Of a stretch of DNA of 64,000 nt, positions 13,021 to 24,725 are shown one piece after another (the stretch's first letter is position 1; every line of letters starts with the position of its first letter). The DNA is from Desmodus rotundus (lineage: Eukaryota > Chordata > Mammalia > Chiroptera > Phyllostomidae): assembly GCF_022682495.2 (NCBI RefSeq), contig NC_071398.1:30135426-30199425 (forward strand), read 5' to 3'. The position numbers and the translations under genes were made by a program. The notes below the pieces were generated by a model. That model did no database searches and was not told the origin of the DNA. It was given only the letters and a program-made list of their open reading frames with translations.

Positions 13021-13727
13021 CTCCATGGCAACTCGAGTCCTCTCCGCCCCAGCTGCCCGTCTCCACCCCTCCTACTGGTCTGGGTGAATGTTTATTTTTT
13101 ATCTCCTTGGTGTCGGACTTCCTTGCCATTCGATTTTCTGTGAGTTCTGGTTGTGCGAGGAGGCGCAGTGTGTCTACCTACGCCGCCATCTTGGTTCTCT
13201 GTTTCTGTCCATTTTTAAGAGTTGTTCAGATATTAGGGATATTAGCCCATTATGTGTGATTTAAGTTGAAAATATTCTCTCCTAGTTTGTCGATTGCCTT
13301 TGACTTCAGTTTAGGTGTTTTTTTAAACCTTGAAAGAGTTGCTTTTATTTTTATGTAGTTAAATGTATCGATGTCTTCTTTCATTGCACCTAGATTTTGA
13401 GTTTTGGTTAGAAACCTTTCCCTACACTCAGATTACAAAGAAATTAGCCTATGTTTTATTCTATTATGTATATGGGTTCATTTTTTCACATTTAGATCCC
13501 CAATCCATTTGAAGTTTACTCTCATGTGGAGTATGAAGTATTTGCTTTTGGAACCAGTTTTATTAAATGTCCTAATTAAACCAAAGGTTGCACATTAAAA
13601 AATGCTTTAAAGAGCCAGACAGAAACTAAATGAATGAAACTAGGTGGTAGAATAAAATAGGGAGTAGTGTGGTCTATGGCCAACCAGAGGTTAAATTAAA
13701 AAAACACTCACAAAGTGGGTGGGTATA

Positions 13728-14152
13728 TTAGTTTCCCAGGGCTGCTGTAACAAAGTATCACAAGCTTGGTAGCTGAAAACAACAGAAATTTATTTTTTCA
13801 GTTCTGGAGGCTAGAAGTTTTCAACCAGCATGTCAGCAGGGTTGGTTCCTTCTGAGGGCTCTGATGGGGAATGTTTCAGGCCCCTCCCAGCTTGTGGTGA
13901 TTGCCTATAATCCTTGCCTAGCAGCTGCATCATTCCCACCTCTGCCTCCGACTTCCTGTGGCCCTCTTTGTGTGTGTCTGTGTTCAAACTTCCCTCTTCT
14001 CATAAGGACATCAGTCATTGGATTTAAGGGCCACCCTGAATCGGTATGCCCTCATTTAACTTTGCGTATTACATCTGCGAAGTCCCTGTTTCCAAATAAA
14101 GTCACATTCATTGGTTCCAGGGGGACACTCCTGGACCCAGTAGAGTGAGGGG
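13728..14152 (-). repeat. MLT1-type LTR (ERVL-MaLR)
   Basis: Minus-orientation MLT1 LTR. It starts 'ttagtttcccagggctgctg' (13729-13748), passes 'gttctggaggctagaag' and 'ccaaataaagtcacattc', and ends 'ctcctggacccagtag'. It is diverged and has no coding content. Confidence 0.75.
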
Positions 14153-14639
14153 AAAAGCAGAATGTCTGGAGCCCCTGCGGCCTGCACGCTGAGAGCTTGA
14201 GGACCCTTCATAGACACCTTATGTTGCTGTCTGAATCATCTCTGCCTAATGATGAAGACTCTGCTGCATTGGGAAATTCAAATTCACTCAGAGAATTCAT
14301 TTTGAAAAGCACTAACAGCTTGTCACTTTAACATGTCCAGAAAAGAAGGAAGAGGAAATCCAATGGTCAACTCTTCTAAGTCTGAACTAATAGGTGGCCT
14401 GTCCCACAGCCTTACAGAAGACAGATTTGTTCAGTATGAATATTTGGGTTTATCCTTGGAGGTTAGGACTCTGTTATGTTTTTTTCCTTCACTGTAGGAG
14501 GTGAATTCCTACAAATTCTTCCATGCCAAAAGAGGGCCCATTTCATACCAGGAAGGACAAAGATGGTGCCTTGCTTGCCCAGAGATCCAGGGGAGGGGCT
14601 GTCTTCGCAGCTAACCTCCCGTAAGACCTTCCAGGGTAG

Positions 14640-15205
14640 GAAGAATTCTAAGGATGGCCCCCTAGGTTCCCTGACCCCCTAGTTATCCAAACAGTAATCT
14701 AGATGCTACTCAGAAGAGATTCTGCAGATGTAAAGTCCAAGGTCAAGTGACCTTAAAACATGGAGATTATCTGGGTGGACCTGACCCAGTCAGGTAAGAC
14801 TTTCACAAGCAGAAAGTTCTCTCTGGCTAGTGGCAGAGATTTTAGAAGGGTTGGAAGGACAGGGCATACTATTGCTGCTTTGAAGACAGACAGGACCATG
14901 TGGGAAGGAATGTGAGTGGCTTCCAGGAGCACAGAGTGGCCCTGCCCTACACCCAGCATGGGCCTTAGACCTACAGCCTCAAAAAAGTAGGTCCTGCCAC
15001 ACCTGAATGAGCTTGGAAGCAGATTCTCCAACAGACTAGAGCCCAGCTGGATGACAGCTTAGTTTTCACCTGAGACCTGAGCAGAGAACCCAGTTGAGCC
15101 CATTCAGATTTCTGACCTGCAGATTGTCTGATGATATTTTGCATGGGTGCTGTTGCCACTAAGTTTGTGCTCACTTGTCATGCAGTAGTAGAATTAACAC
15201 ACCTC
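14640..15205 (+). repeat. MLT1-like LTR, plus strand
   Basis: 'gattctgcagatgtaaagtc', 'caggaccatgtgggaagga' and 'gttgccactaagtttgtgc' appear in MLT1 order on the plus strand. It lies 0.5 kb from the opposite-strand MLT1 at 13728-14152 and is a more diverged subfamily. Confidence 0.6.
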
Positions 15206-15639
15206 TGCTCTTGGGGTGGGCACTCAAACTGGGGCAGAAACAGATTTGGGATTGAGCAATTCCATTTCTTTCTCTGTTGCACCTCCATTCATACATTCAT
15301 CCATTCAGCTTACAAGAACGTCTGTCCCCTGTGCAAGACATAAAGCTACCAAAATGAACCAGCTTTGGGGTGTCCATAGTGGCTTCAGAGATTGATAGAA
15401 ATCAGACACATGTGCCCTCTTCTTGCAGTTAACTAGTTATGAAGACCAGAGAACCGGGTGTGTCTAACCACATTTTATCCTGGCATTTTCTGGGTTCCTG
15501 GGAATAGAAGGAATCTTGGTCAAGTCATATCACAATTAATTCCTCCTTCAGGGTAATGTCCCAGGAAATTGCATTTCCCCACCTTCCAAAAAGAAGTAAG
15601 CAGCAAAGGCTTTTGTACATCACAGCCCTGGGTACACTT

Positions 15640-15785
15640 AGTTAGCCTTGGGCAAGTTACTTTCCACCTCCCAGAAGCTCTACCTCATAGAGTTGACCCA
15701 GTAGCTCTACCTGATAGAGTTAAAGATGACAGGTGTGAAAACTGGCTTGTAGCTGGTACTCAGTAAATGTTAGCAGTTGGGATAA
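15640..15785 (+). repeat. MIR SINE
   Basis: 'ttgggcaagttactttccac' (15646-15665) and 'actcagtaaatgttagc' (15758-15774) are MIR core and tail phrases. A direct duplication of 'agctctacctcatagagtt' / 'agctctacctgatagagtt' is included. Confidence 0.6.
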
Positions 15786-15821
15786 TGACCCTCACGCACC
15801 CGCCCTTTGTTTATTGGTGTG

Positions 15822-15845
15822 TTCCTTTCCCCACCTACATGACAG
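15822..15845 (+). other. Splice-acceptor-like sequence before the RRAD-like fragment
   Basis: A pyrimidine-rich run 'ttcctttccccacctacat' is followed by GACAG directly before the first base of similarity to the RGK GTPase exon. This looks like a preserved 3' splice site, which suggests that the fragment is a copy of genomic DNA and not a retrocopy of mRNA. It could be chance. Confidence 0.45.
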
Positions 15846-16031
15846 GGCCGGGTCTGTGTGGTGGTCTACGAGAGCAAGCTTATTGAGACCTCGGCTGTGC
15901 TGCACCACAATGTCCAGGTGCTGTTCGAGGGTACCATGCACCAGGGACACCAAAGAGGCAATGCACGTCTGCAAGCAGGTATCCGGCGGCAAGAGATCCT
16001 CGGCAACCCCAAGACACCCGCTGTCTTCTAG
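15846..16031 (+). pseudogene. RRAD: RGK-family GTPase (RRAD-like) last-exon fragment, pseudogene
   Basis: The plus strand from 15846 reads 61 codons to TAG at 16029-16031. The first part, KLIETSAVLHHNVQVLFEG, matches the G5 region of the RGK small GTPases (ETSA box and following helix), closest from memory to RRAD; a little later NARLQAGIRRQEILG also matches the start of the RRAD C-terminal extension. In between the frame wobbles: the DTKEA stretch is in another frame, so small indels have occurred. After GNPK the similarity fades and the calmodulin-binding C-terminus is lost. RRAD proteins regulate voltage-gated calcium channels, but this fragment has no G1-G4 motifs and cannot be functional. 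GEM or REM are less likely sources. Confidence 0.65.
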
Positions 16032-16119
16032 GCAAGGGCCGGGAATGTACAGCGCTGCTGACAAACCACCCGTTCCCAACCTGTCCTCTCACTGCCTCAG
16101 ACTACAAAGGTGGAAGACA

Positions 16120-16440
16120 AAAATTTTACATGCCCACTTTCCTTGCATCCAGGAGTGACCATGTGATCCAGTTCTGGCCAATAAGACCCGAGTAAGTCTG
16201 TCTAGGGGTTTCTGCAAACGTCTGCTTGTCTAACAGAAGGGGAATTGTGTCAGACACACCTCTTCACCCTCTCCATCAGAGCCTCTTTGAACAGCGTGAC
16301 TCCGGCGTTAGGGGTCCCTGGCTGCCATCTTATTACCTTGCTATGACAAGCATGGAGACTCGTCCAGACTCTGCCTGGCATCCTTCAGCTGCTCAACCAA
16401 GCTTATCACACAAGAAAAAATAAACCCATATTTGTTCAAA
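16120..16440 (+). repeat. Unclassified old interspersed repeat
   Basis: 'catgtgatccagttctggcc' (16160-16179) followed by 'ggctgccatcttattacctt' and a terminal 'aagaaaaaataaaccc' tail is a layout seen in several old mammalian repeats. I cannot name the family. Confidence 0.35.
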
Positions 16441-17996
16441 TTAGTGTGTTTTCCACTACCTGCTGCTGAACGCTTTCATAGATGATTCCATGCTCTGCCC
16501 ACAGGCAGCTCCCCAGACCTGGCGGGGAAGGAAGAGGGTCATTCCTCTTCCCTCTGGGGGACCAAAGAGGTTGAGGGCAGGAGCTCTAGAGGTTGGAGTG
16601 AGCAGATTCTAATCTCAAGTCTCTCACCCCCGTTTACAATTCACCCCCTTTTCTCAATACCCTCCCCATTCTCTGAAAAATAGAGATAAAACCATTTACT
16701 TTACAAGATGGCTGGAGAGTAGGGAGGGGCTCCACAAAAGGCTCAGCACTATATAAACAGTCAGGGCCAGGGTGAGAACTGTCTCATCTCTCCTGGACTT
16801 TGAACAAGCTCTTGTCACAAAATGGGGACCCCTTTCCTCTGTGTGTGGGTGTGTGTTTATATCACAGACACCACCCTCTCTCCTACCCCAACCCCCGGCT
16901 TGGCTCAAAGCATTCCCAAGTCAGAGAACAATAATGGCAATAGGTCATCATGGTTGCTGCCATTTGTCGAGTGGGTTCTGTGCACAGGGCACAGAGCAGT
17001 AAGTCCCTTGCCAAAGGACAAACAGCTAGCAAATGACAGAGCTAAGTCTTGAGGCTGGCAGCACACTGTGCCTCCTGCCAAGTCCAAGCTAAGGGTTTTG
17101 GCACTGAAAGCAGGAAGGGCAGAAATGCCAGGGGACAAAGCACTTTCATGCCTCATTTAACCCTTGTGACATGCTTTGAAATCAATAGATCATTATCCTC
17201 ACCTGGCAAAGGAGGCAGTTGGGTCTTGGGGAAGGAGAGTAGACACTGGCTGCCAGAGCTCGGACGAGAACAAAGGTTTCCTGATCCCAAATCCTGCTGC
17301 CCTGTCCCCTCTAGGTTGACTGAAGATCAAGGCTGGGCCCCGATTAAAAGTCATGGGTGAGAAGGGTCACTGGAGAGCGAGTTTCTTCAACATGATGCAG
17401 GTGGCTCTGATGTCAAGGAGCTAACACCACCTGTCAAGACCTCCTGGAGTCAGGGTACTTGGCATCATCGTCTCAGTTCTCCTTTTACAGATGAAGAGAT
17501 TGAGGCTCAAAGAGGCCATTCATCCCATGTAGACAGCCAGCAAGGACAGAGCTGTGTCCTCTCCACTGTGTGTGCCTGTCACATTGTGGGTTTCCTGACC
17601 ACGTAGAGGCCTTCGCCCTCACATTTTAACCACGGCACCTCTAATATATACACATGTATGTTTGTATGCTTTCATATGTAATATGTATTTGGCTTCAGAT
17701 TAAGATTTTGTTTGAAGAGCGGTTTCTGTGGCTAACATTATTTTAAACCACTGGTTCATATATCACACATGTGATTCCTTCACACATCTGATTCTTGGCA
17801 CTGAAACTTCTTTTGTTTTATGCAGGAATAGCATTCCACCAGGACATCTGTACAGAAGCGGCAGAACCATCCCTTGGCCATACAACACTCCAACGCCGTG
17901 CCGGCACATCCCAGTGGAAGGTCAGTCCTGTTGATACACATGTACTAAAGATTTAAATCAACTCTAAGCTCTTTGAGAGCAGGCTTGATAGATTTT
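16441..17996. other. Intergenic stretch with MIR remnants
   Basis: No gene. MIR-like pieces are at about 16960-17070 and 17455-17560 ('cttttacagatgaagagatt'). A TATAAA-like string lies at 16752-16757, with nothing around it to show that it is used. Confidence 0.5.
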
Positions 17997-18015
17997 TTAA
18001 AAAATCATTTTGGGT

Positions 18016-19963
18016 CTTCCGGCCAAGATGGAGGTGTAGGTAGACACACTGTGCCTCCTCACACAACCAAAAGAAGGACAACAATTTAAAAACAAAAAAC
18101 AACCAGAACTGACAGAAAATCCAACTGTATGGAAGTCCAACAACTAAGGAGATAAAGAAGAAGCATTCATCCAGACCAGTAGGAGGGGCAGAGTCGGGCA
18201 GCTGGGATGGAGAGAACTTGCAGCAAGGCGGTGGCTGGTGGACCCAGTGAGGTGGCGGATTGTGGAATGGGGCAGGCCAGGCTGCAGCTAGCACACCCGA
18301 CAAGGTGGTGGCTGGCGGACCCTGTGGCCCCACATTTGTGCATAGATACACCAGGAGGAACAGCAGGGGAGCGAAGCAGACTGTACAACCCAGGGCTCCA
18401 GCCAGGGGAAATAAAGCCTCAAACCTCTGGTTGAAAACACCCGTGGGGGTTGAGGCGGCAGCAGGAGAAACTCCCAGCCTCACAGGAGAGTTCATTGGAG
18501 AGACCCACAGGGGCCTAGAGCGTGCACAAGCCCACCTACTCAGAAATCAGCACAAGAGGGGCCCAATTTGATTGTGGGTGGCGGAGGGAGTGACTGAAAT
18601 CCAGCAGAGAGTGGAGCAGGCGCCATTGCTCCCTCTGGGACCCTCCCCCATGTACACAGTCACAGTGCAGCAACCAGCGTTACCCTGCCCCCATGAACAC
18701 CTAAGGCTCCGCCAAGACAAAAAAAAATGGCCCAAATGAAAGAACAGATCAAAGCTCCAGAAAAAATACAACTAAGCAACGAAGAGATAGCCAACCTATC
18801 AGATGCACAGTTCAAAACACTGGTAATCAGGAAGCTCACAGAATTGGTTGAATTTGGTCGCAAATTAGATGAAAAAATGAAGGCCATGCTAAGAGAAACA
18901 AAGGAAAATGTACAGGGAACCAATAGTGAGGCAAAGGAAACTGGGACTCAAATCAATGGTGTGGACCAGAAGGAAGAAAGAAACATCCAACCAGAAAAGA
19001 ATGAAGAATTCTTTCAAGAATTCGGAAAAATGAGGAGAGCCTTGGAAACCTCCAGGACATCTTGAAACATTCCAACATCCGAATTATAGGGGTGCCAGAA
19101 GGAGAAGAGGAAGAGCAAGAAACTGAAAACTTATTTGAACAAATAATGAAGGAGAACTTCCCCAGTCTGGCAAAGGAAATAGACTTCCAGGAAGTCCAGG
19201 AAGCTCAGAGAGTCCCAAAGAAGCTGGACCCAAGGAGGAACACACCAAGGCACATCATAATTCCATTACCCAAGATTACACAGAAGGGGAGAATATTAGA
19301 AGCAGCAAGAGAAAAGGACACAGTTACCTACAAAGGACTTCCCATAAGACTGTCAGCTGATTTCTCAAAAGAGACCTTACAGGCAAGAAGGGGCTGGCAA
19401 GAAGTATTCCAAGTCATGAAAGGCAAGGACCTACATCCAAGATTGCTCTATCCAGCAAAGCTATCATTTCGAATGGAAGGGAAGATAAAGTGCTTCTCAG
19501 ATAAGGTCAAGATAAAGGAGTTCATCATCACCAAGCCATTATTATATGAAATGTTAAAGGGATGTATCTAAGAAAAAGAAGATAAAAAATATGAACAGTA
19601 AGAATGACAGCAAACTCACAGTTATTATAACCACACCTGAAACAAAAACAAAAGCAAACTAAGCAAACAACTAGAACAGGAACAGAACCACAGAAATGGA
19701 GCTCACATGGAGGGTTATCAACAGGGGAGTGGGAGGGGGAGAGAGGGGGGAAAGGTAGAGAGAATAAGTAGCATAAATGATAGGTGGAAAATAGACAGGG
19801 GGAGAGTAAGAATAGTATAGGAAATGTAGAAGCCAAAGAACTTATATGTATGACCCATGGACATGAACTATGGGGGGGGGGGGATGTGGGAGGGAGGGGG
19901 TGTGCACAATGGAGTGGAGTGGGGGGGGATGGAACAACTGTAATAGCATAATCAATAAATATA
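18016..19963 (+). mobile_element. Half-L1 (HAL1-type) element, copy B
   Basis: A 1948-bp L1 derivative with no ORF2: 5'UTR (18016-18726, starting CTTCCGGCCAAGATGG), split ORF1 (18727-19571), then a G-rich 3'UTR (polypurine stretches, 19720-19930) and an A-rich tail. Perfect 19-bp duplications TTAAAAAATCATTTTGGGT flank it at 17997-18015 and 19964-19982. The TT/AAAA-type junction is what the L1 endonuclease produces. The perfect duplication and close likeness to copy C indicate a comparatively recent insertion. Mobilisation must have used another L1's reverse transcriptase. Confidence 0.92.
18727..19571 (+). pseudogene. L1 ORF1 split in two frames, half-L1 copy B
   Basis: The upstream frame (18727-19065, 112 codons from ATG) encodes the N-terminal and coiled-coil region (LSDAQFKTLVIRKLTELVEF early, KAMLRETKENVQGTNSEAKE in the heptad region) and ends FGKMRRALETSRTS. 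The downstream frame, shifted by one base, carries KNEESLGNLQDILKHSN, then the RRM start SNIRIIGVPEGEEEE, the IIIPLPKI strand and the C-terminal GWQEVFQVMKGKDLHPRLLY, and stops at 19571. The downstream piece has no ATG near its start. The same break occurs in copies A and C. Confidence 0.9.
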
Positions 19964-19982
19964 TTAAAAAATCATTTTGGGT

Positions 19983-20769
19983 TCTCAGCTTTATATGGAT
20001 ACCTTGTACACAGTAGGCACTTACCAAATGTTTGCTGATGGTTGTTTCATCAGCTAAGTTTGCACAATGCATCTCCCAGACAAACATTTTCTTCTATAAA
20101 GATGATGGTACTGTGTCAATTTCTCCAACTAGTGGGAAATCTTTTCTCACAATTATTTGTTATGAATAATTATGGTTCCACCCAAATGCTTGTAAAGTGG
20201 ATTTTTTTTCCAAAATATTAATATTTCCTTGTAACATAGTGTTAACCCCAGGCTAGGAAAGACTTGAGCTGGAAGAGGATTTAGCAGTCAGGCGAGTTAA
20301 CTTCTTAATCAGCAGATGAAGACCCTGGAATTCACGGAGGTAGAAGGCCGTCAGGGATCACGCAGTCAATACACTGGTCAGTCTGTGTTGGGAGCTGACT
20401 GCTGGTGCAGAAAATAATTGATTTGATTCACACGTCTTCAAGTTTTTGAGCAAATATATGTTTGATCAATTTTTTTCTTGTATTACATGTGTGATAACAT
20501 TTTGCAATAACAGTTCTATTCACGGTCGACCCGTGCTTCTGTCATTAGACATGACTTTATCCATGTAACCTGCTAACCAGCAGCTCTCAGAGGGCAGCGG
20601 TCAGGTCCATTTGCTCACAGTGACTAGTGTATGACTAGTGTAGGGCAATCAATGCAGACTTGTTGAATGAACAATGAAACTCGGATTGAAACCCAGTGTA
20701 CGATTTACTCATTCCCGCAGTGTTCTACTTAGCATAGATACTAGTGATAAAAAGAACCCACAGGGCGAA
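19983..20769. other. Intergenic stretch, nothing recognised
   Basis: No gene. A MIR-like phrase is possible near 20280-20400 but is too weak to call. Confidence 0.4.
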
Positions 20770-21145
20770 GGCTGTCCTTTTCAGCAGCCCGGCCCATGTC
20801 ACAGATCTTAACCTAAGTCAGCCTGAACTTAAGAAAACACATTCCAGGGAAACCTGATAAGCACCAGTCACAGTCCTCCAACTCAGCCTTAGCTAGCTTA
20901 CCTCAGAAAGCAGGGCCTAATGGCCTTATTAGCAAACCCCTGACTTCCTGCACAATTATGCTGTGATTCCCCACTGCCTCTCCTAACAGATCATAAAACT
21001 CACTCTTTCTCAAAAGCGCTTGGGAGGAGTTCTCCACTGCTAGGGGGCCCTGTACTCCCCCAGCCCATGGGTTGGTTTCCCCTGAATCAAGGACATGAAA
21101 CTGTTATCAAGTTGTTTCAGCGTTGTTATTTGACACTAGACCACC
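20770..21145 (+). repeat. Possible old LTR fragment
   Basis: A TATA-like 'cataaaactcactc' (20992-21005) is followed about 60 bases later by 'agttctccactgctaggggg' and then 'gaatcaaggacatgaaactg', an order typical of gammaretrovirus-type (ERV1) LTRs. No ends or duplications could be fixed, so this is tentative. Confidence 0.3.
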
Positions 21146-21779
21146 CTGTTTAGTTGTGGTGGGGTTTTACTGAGACATATCTTTGGCTGCACTAAACAAT
21201 GTCATGAAACATATAGGGGTTTGTTTTTCTCACATGACAAGAAATCCAGAGATGAGCCTGTGCTGCTCCAGGAGTGCCACTCAGTGATGGGAGGGACAGC
21301 ATCCTCGGTTCTTTGGGACTTTCCTTATGGTAGCAATATGGCTGCCACAACTGCTGCAGCTCTGGGCATCACGTCCTGCATTGAATACAAGAAAAAGGGA
21401 GGAAGGGATGAAACCTGTAGATGTTCTTTTATGAGGAAAAGCAAACACCTTCTGAGAAACCCTCTTATAGATTTCTACTTAAATCTCATTTGCCAACATT
21501 GTATCGGTGTCCACCCTGGGTGCAAAGGAGATGAGGAAAGAAAGTGGCCAGGATCTGACCAAAGGTTGGAGACTGCACTTGCTCACTTGTGCCTCACCCA
21601 TCACCCTGAGAGAAGCAGGCCCAGACCGGCCTGCTGGTCCCGAGAAGAGAGCAAGAGACATGTGGAGCAGAGCCATCCCAGCTGAGCCCAGCCTGGATCG
21701 GCCAGCCCCCATCGTGCTCCCGGATGGGTGAGTCCAGGGCTGCCCTATTGATTAGCTGACACTCAGCCTACCTGCAGAC
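21146..21779. repeat. Unclassified old repeat, possibly L2/MER type
   Basis: 'atggctgccacaactgctgc' (21339-21358) and 'agatgaggaaagaaagtggcc' type phrases recur in old mammalian repeats. The 154-codon open frame over 21221-21685 has no recognisable domain. Confidence 0.3.
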
Positions 21780-22790
21780 ATATGAGAATTAATGTTTGTA
21801 TAAAAAAACATGTAACTTAACACCAAAACAAACAAACCAATTAAAAAATGGTCAGAGGACCTGAATAGACTTTTCTTGAAAGAGGATATATAAATGGCCA
21901 GTAGACATGTGAAAAGATGCTCAATGTCACCAATCATCAGAGAAATAAATGCACATTAAGAATACAATGAGGTATCACCTCACATCTGTCAGAATGGCTA
22001 TCGTCAATAAATCAACAAACAAGTGTTGGCAGGGATGTGAAGAAAAGGGACCCTCGTACACTGCTGGTGGGAATGTAGATTGGTGCAGCCACTGTGGAAA
22101 ACAGTATGGATGTTCCTCAAAAAATTAAAAATAGAATTACCTTATGACCTAGCTATTTCACTTCTGGGCATTTATCCAAAGAAACCCAAAACACTAATTC
22201 AAAAAGATGTATGTACTCTAATGTCCATTGCAGTGTTATTTACAATAGCCAAGATATGGAAGCTACCTGAATGCATACATGTATATAAAATGAAATATAA
22301 CTTGGCCATAAAAAGGAATGAAATCTCAACATTTGTGACAACATGGTTGGACCTAAAGGGTATTATGCTAAGTCAAATAAGTCATACAGAGAGAGACAAA
22401 TACCATGTAATTTCACCCATATGTGGAGTCTGAAGAACAAAATAAATGAACAAACAGAGACTCATAGATATAGAGAACAAACTGAGGGTTGCCAGATGGG
22501 AGGAGGGTTGGGGGGCTGAGTGAAAAAGGTGAAGGGCTTAAGAAGTACAAATTGGAAATTACAAATTGTCGCAAAGATGTAAAGTTCATATAGGGAGAAT
22601 AGTCAATAGCACTGTATCACCGTGTTGTGTGTATTAACTATATATGGTGCCAGGTAGGTACTAATCAGGGTGATCACATTGTAGGTTATATAAATGTCCG
22701 ATTACCATATTGTATCCCTGAAATGAATATAATATGGTATGTTGACTATAATTGAAAAACAAAAAAGAGAACACAAACCTCTTGAATCTG
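21780..22790 (+). mobile_element. L1 3' end (ORF2 C-terminus and 3'UTR), truncated
   Basis: The plus strand carries the last part of L1 ORF2 and the 3'UTR in an L1MA-like arrangement: 'ggtcagaggacctgaatag', 'aatgaggtatcacctcacat' (21966-21985), 'gtgcagccactgtggaaaac' (22083-22102), 'aatttcacccatatgtggag', then the 3'UTR and an A-rich end near 22770. An open frame at 22080-22433 is a remnant of the ORF2 C-terminus ([15 protein letters not shown], then KIWKLPE). The element is 5'-truncated and dead. Confidence 0.85.
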
Positions 22791-23306
22791 CAAATTGAAA
22801 GATCACACCTTGTCTCAGAAAAAATTAACAACAAAACAAAAATAAAACTGCACTAATACAAGAAAAGGTAGTTAATGATCATCATTGTTGCTTTTATTTT
22901 ATTTATTTTTTGACATATTTATTGATTCTGCTATTACAGTTGTCCCATTTCCTCCCCTTCACTCAACTCCATCCTGCCCACCCCCTCCCTCCCACATTCC
23001 CCCCCTATAGTTCATGTCCATGGGTCATACATATAAGTTCTTTGGCTTCTACATTTCCTACACTATTCTTACCCTCCCCCTGTCTACTTTCCACCTATCA
23101 TTTATGCTATTTATTCTCTGTACCTTTCCCCCCTCTCTCCTCCTCCCAATCCCCTATTGACAACCCTCCATGTGATCTCCATTTCTGTGGTTCCGTTCCT
23201 GTTCTAGTTGTTTGCTTAGTTTGCTTTTGTTTTTGTTTCAGGTGTGGTTGTTAATAACTGTGAGTTTGCTGTCATTTTTACTGTTCATATTTTTTATCTT
23301 CTTTTC

Positions 23307-24175
23307 TTAGATAAATCCCTTTAACATTTCATATAATAAGGGCTTGGTGATGATGAACTCCTTTAACTTGACCTTATCTGAGAAGCACTTTATCTGCCCT
23401 TTCATTCGAAATGATAGCTTTGCTGGATAGAGCAATCTTGGATGTAGGTACTTGCCTTTCATGACTTGGAATATTTCTTGCCAGCCTCTTCCTGCCTGTA
23501 AGGTGTCTTTTGAGAAATCAGCTGACAGTCTTATGGGAACTCCTTTGTAGGTAACTGTGTCCTTTTCTCTTGCTGCTTCTAACATTCTCCCCTTCTGTGT
23601 AATCTTGGGTAATGGAATTATGATGTGCCTTGGTGTGTTCCTCCTTGGGTCCAGCTTCTTTGGGACTCTCTGAGCTTCCTGGACTTCCTGGAAGTCTATT
23701 TCCTTTGCCAGACTGGGGAAGTTCTCCTTCATTATTTGTTCAAATAAGTTTTCAGTTTCTTGCTCTTCCTCTTCTCCTTCTGGCACCCCTATAATTCGGA
23801 TGTTGGAATGTTTCAAGATGTCCTGGAGGTTTCCAAGGCTCTCCTCATTTTTCCGAATTCTTGAAAGAATTCTTCATTCTTTTCTGGTTGGATGTTTCTT
23901 TCTTCCTTCTGGTCCACACCATTGATTTGAGTCCCAGTTTCCTTTGCCTCACTATTGGTTCCCTGTACATTTTCCTTTGTTTCTCTTAGCATAGCCTTCA
24001 TTTTTTCATCTAGTTTTCGAACAAATTCAACCAATTCTGTAAGCGTCTTAATAACCAGTGTTTTGAACTGTGCATCCGATAGGTTGGCTATCTCTTCGTT
24101 GCTTAGTTGTATTTTTTCTGGAGCTTTGAAGTGTTCTGTCATTTGGGCCTTTTTTTTTTTTTTGTCTTGGCGCAT
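23307..24175 (-). pseudogene. L1 ORF1 split in two frames, half-L1 copy C
   Basis: The minus strand reads an upstream frame of up to 120 codons ending at 23813 with GKMRRALETSRTS and a downstream frame from 23816 to 23307 beginning just before SNIRIIGVPEGEEEE. This is the same layout as copy B, with the stop of the first piece overlapping the opening of the second by four bases. The upstream frame starts with a Lys run (from an A-rich tract) before the usual AQMTEHFKAPEKIQ start. Confidence 0.88.
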
Positions 24176-24544
24176 CTGTTAAAGGGGAGGAGCCTTAGGT
24201 GTTCATGGGGGCGGGGTAAGGCTGGTCACTGCGCTGTGAAAATGTACGTGGGGGCGGGGCCGAGAGGGAGATATGGTGCCTGCTCCACTCTCCACCAGAT
24301 TACAGTCACTCCCTCCACCACCCACAATCAAATTGGGCCCCTCTGGTGCTGGTTCCCGAGTGGGTGGGCTTGTGCACACTCTAGGCCCCTGTGGGTCTCT
24401 CCAACGACCTCTCCTGTGAGGCTGGGAGTCTCTCCTGCTGCCGCTCCAACCCCCACAGACGTTTTCAACCAGAGGTTTGAGGCTTTATTTCCCCGCGCTG
24501 GAGCCCTGGGTTATGCGGTCTCCTTCGCTCCCCGCCGTTCGTCC

Positions 24545-24725
24545 CGGTTTATCTGTGCACTGAGTGTGGGGCCGTGGGGTGCTACCCGCTGCTCTGCCTG
24601 CCCCGTTCTCCGCCACTCTGAGTCTGGCCCTCTCGGTTTATCTGTGCGCGAATGTGGGGCCGCAGGGTCTGCTAGTGGTCAGACTGCCCGCCCCATTCGT
24701 CCCACACTCCGCCAGTCTGGGTCCC
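24545..24725 (-). repeat. Tandem about 90-bp units in the 5'UTR of copy C
   Basis: CGGTTTATCTGTGC starts at 24545 and again at 24634 (spacing 89), each followed by a 'gtggggccg' box and a 'cactc(t/c)g' end. They correspond to the two units of copy A. Confidence 0.75.

Larger units (their letters stand above)
11233..13199 (-). mobile_element. Half-L1 (HAL1-type) element, copy A
   Basis: An ORF2-less L1 of about 1.97 kb. Read on the minus strand it starts near 13199 with a CpG-containing 5'UTR (about 12480-13199), then a broken ORF1 (11630-12461), then a 3'UTR ending in an A-rich tail at 11233. The same 16-bp sequence TGTTTCTGTCCATTTT flanks it at 11217-11232 and 13200-13215, as expected of target-primed reverse transcription. 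It shares structure, 5'UTR repeats and the ORF1 frame break with copies B and C, but differs by small indels, so it is a slightly different sublineage. Confidence 0.88.
11105..13590 (-). repeat. Old L1 fragment split by half-L1 copy A
   Basis: The flanks 11105-11232 ('gaattgcctgttcatgttct') and 13200-13590 ('aatccatttgaagtttactc') are consecutive parts of an old L1 on the minus strand, separated by the insertion of half-L1 copy A (11233-13199). They rejoin when the element and one duplication are removed. Confidence 0.7.

Noticed and set aside
15792..16079. 95-codon minus-strand frame over the RRAD-like fragment
   Set aside because: It is the antisense shadow of the plus-strand fragment, which carries the recognisable GTPase motifs.
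16751..16760. TATA-like CTATATAAAC as a promoter
   Set aside because: No gene or transcript start, CpG island or open frame of note follows, so an isolated TATA string is not enough.
19865..19930. G-rich run as a separate regulatory feature
   Set aside because: It belongs to the polypurine 3'UTR of half-L1 copy B, a normal feature of L1 3'UTRs, seen also near 44740 and, as C-runs, near 11280 and 22980.
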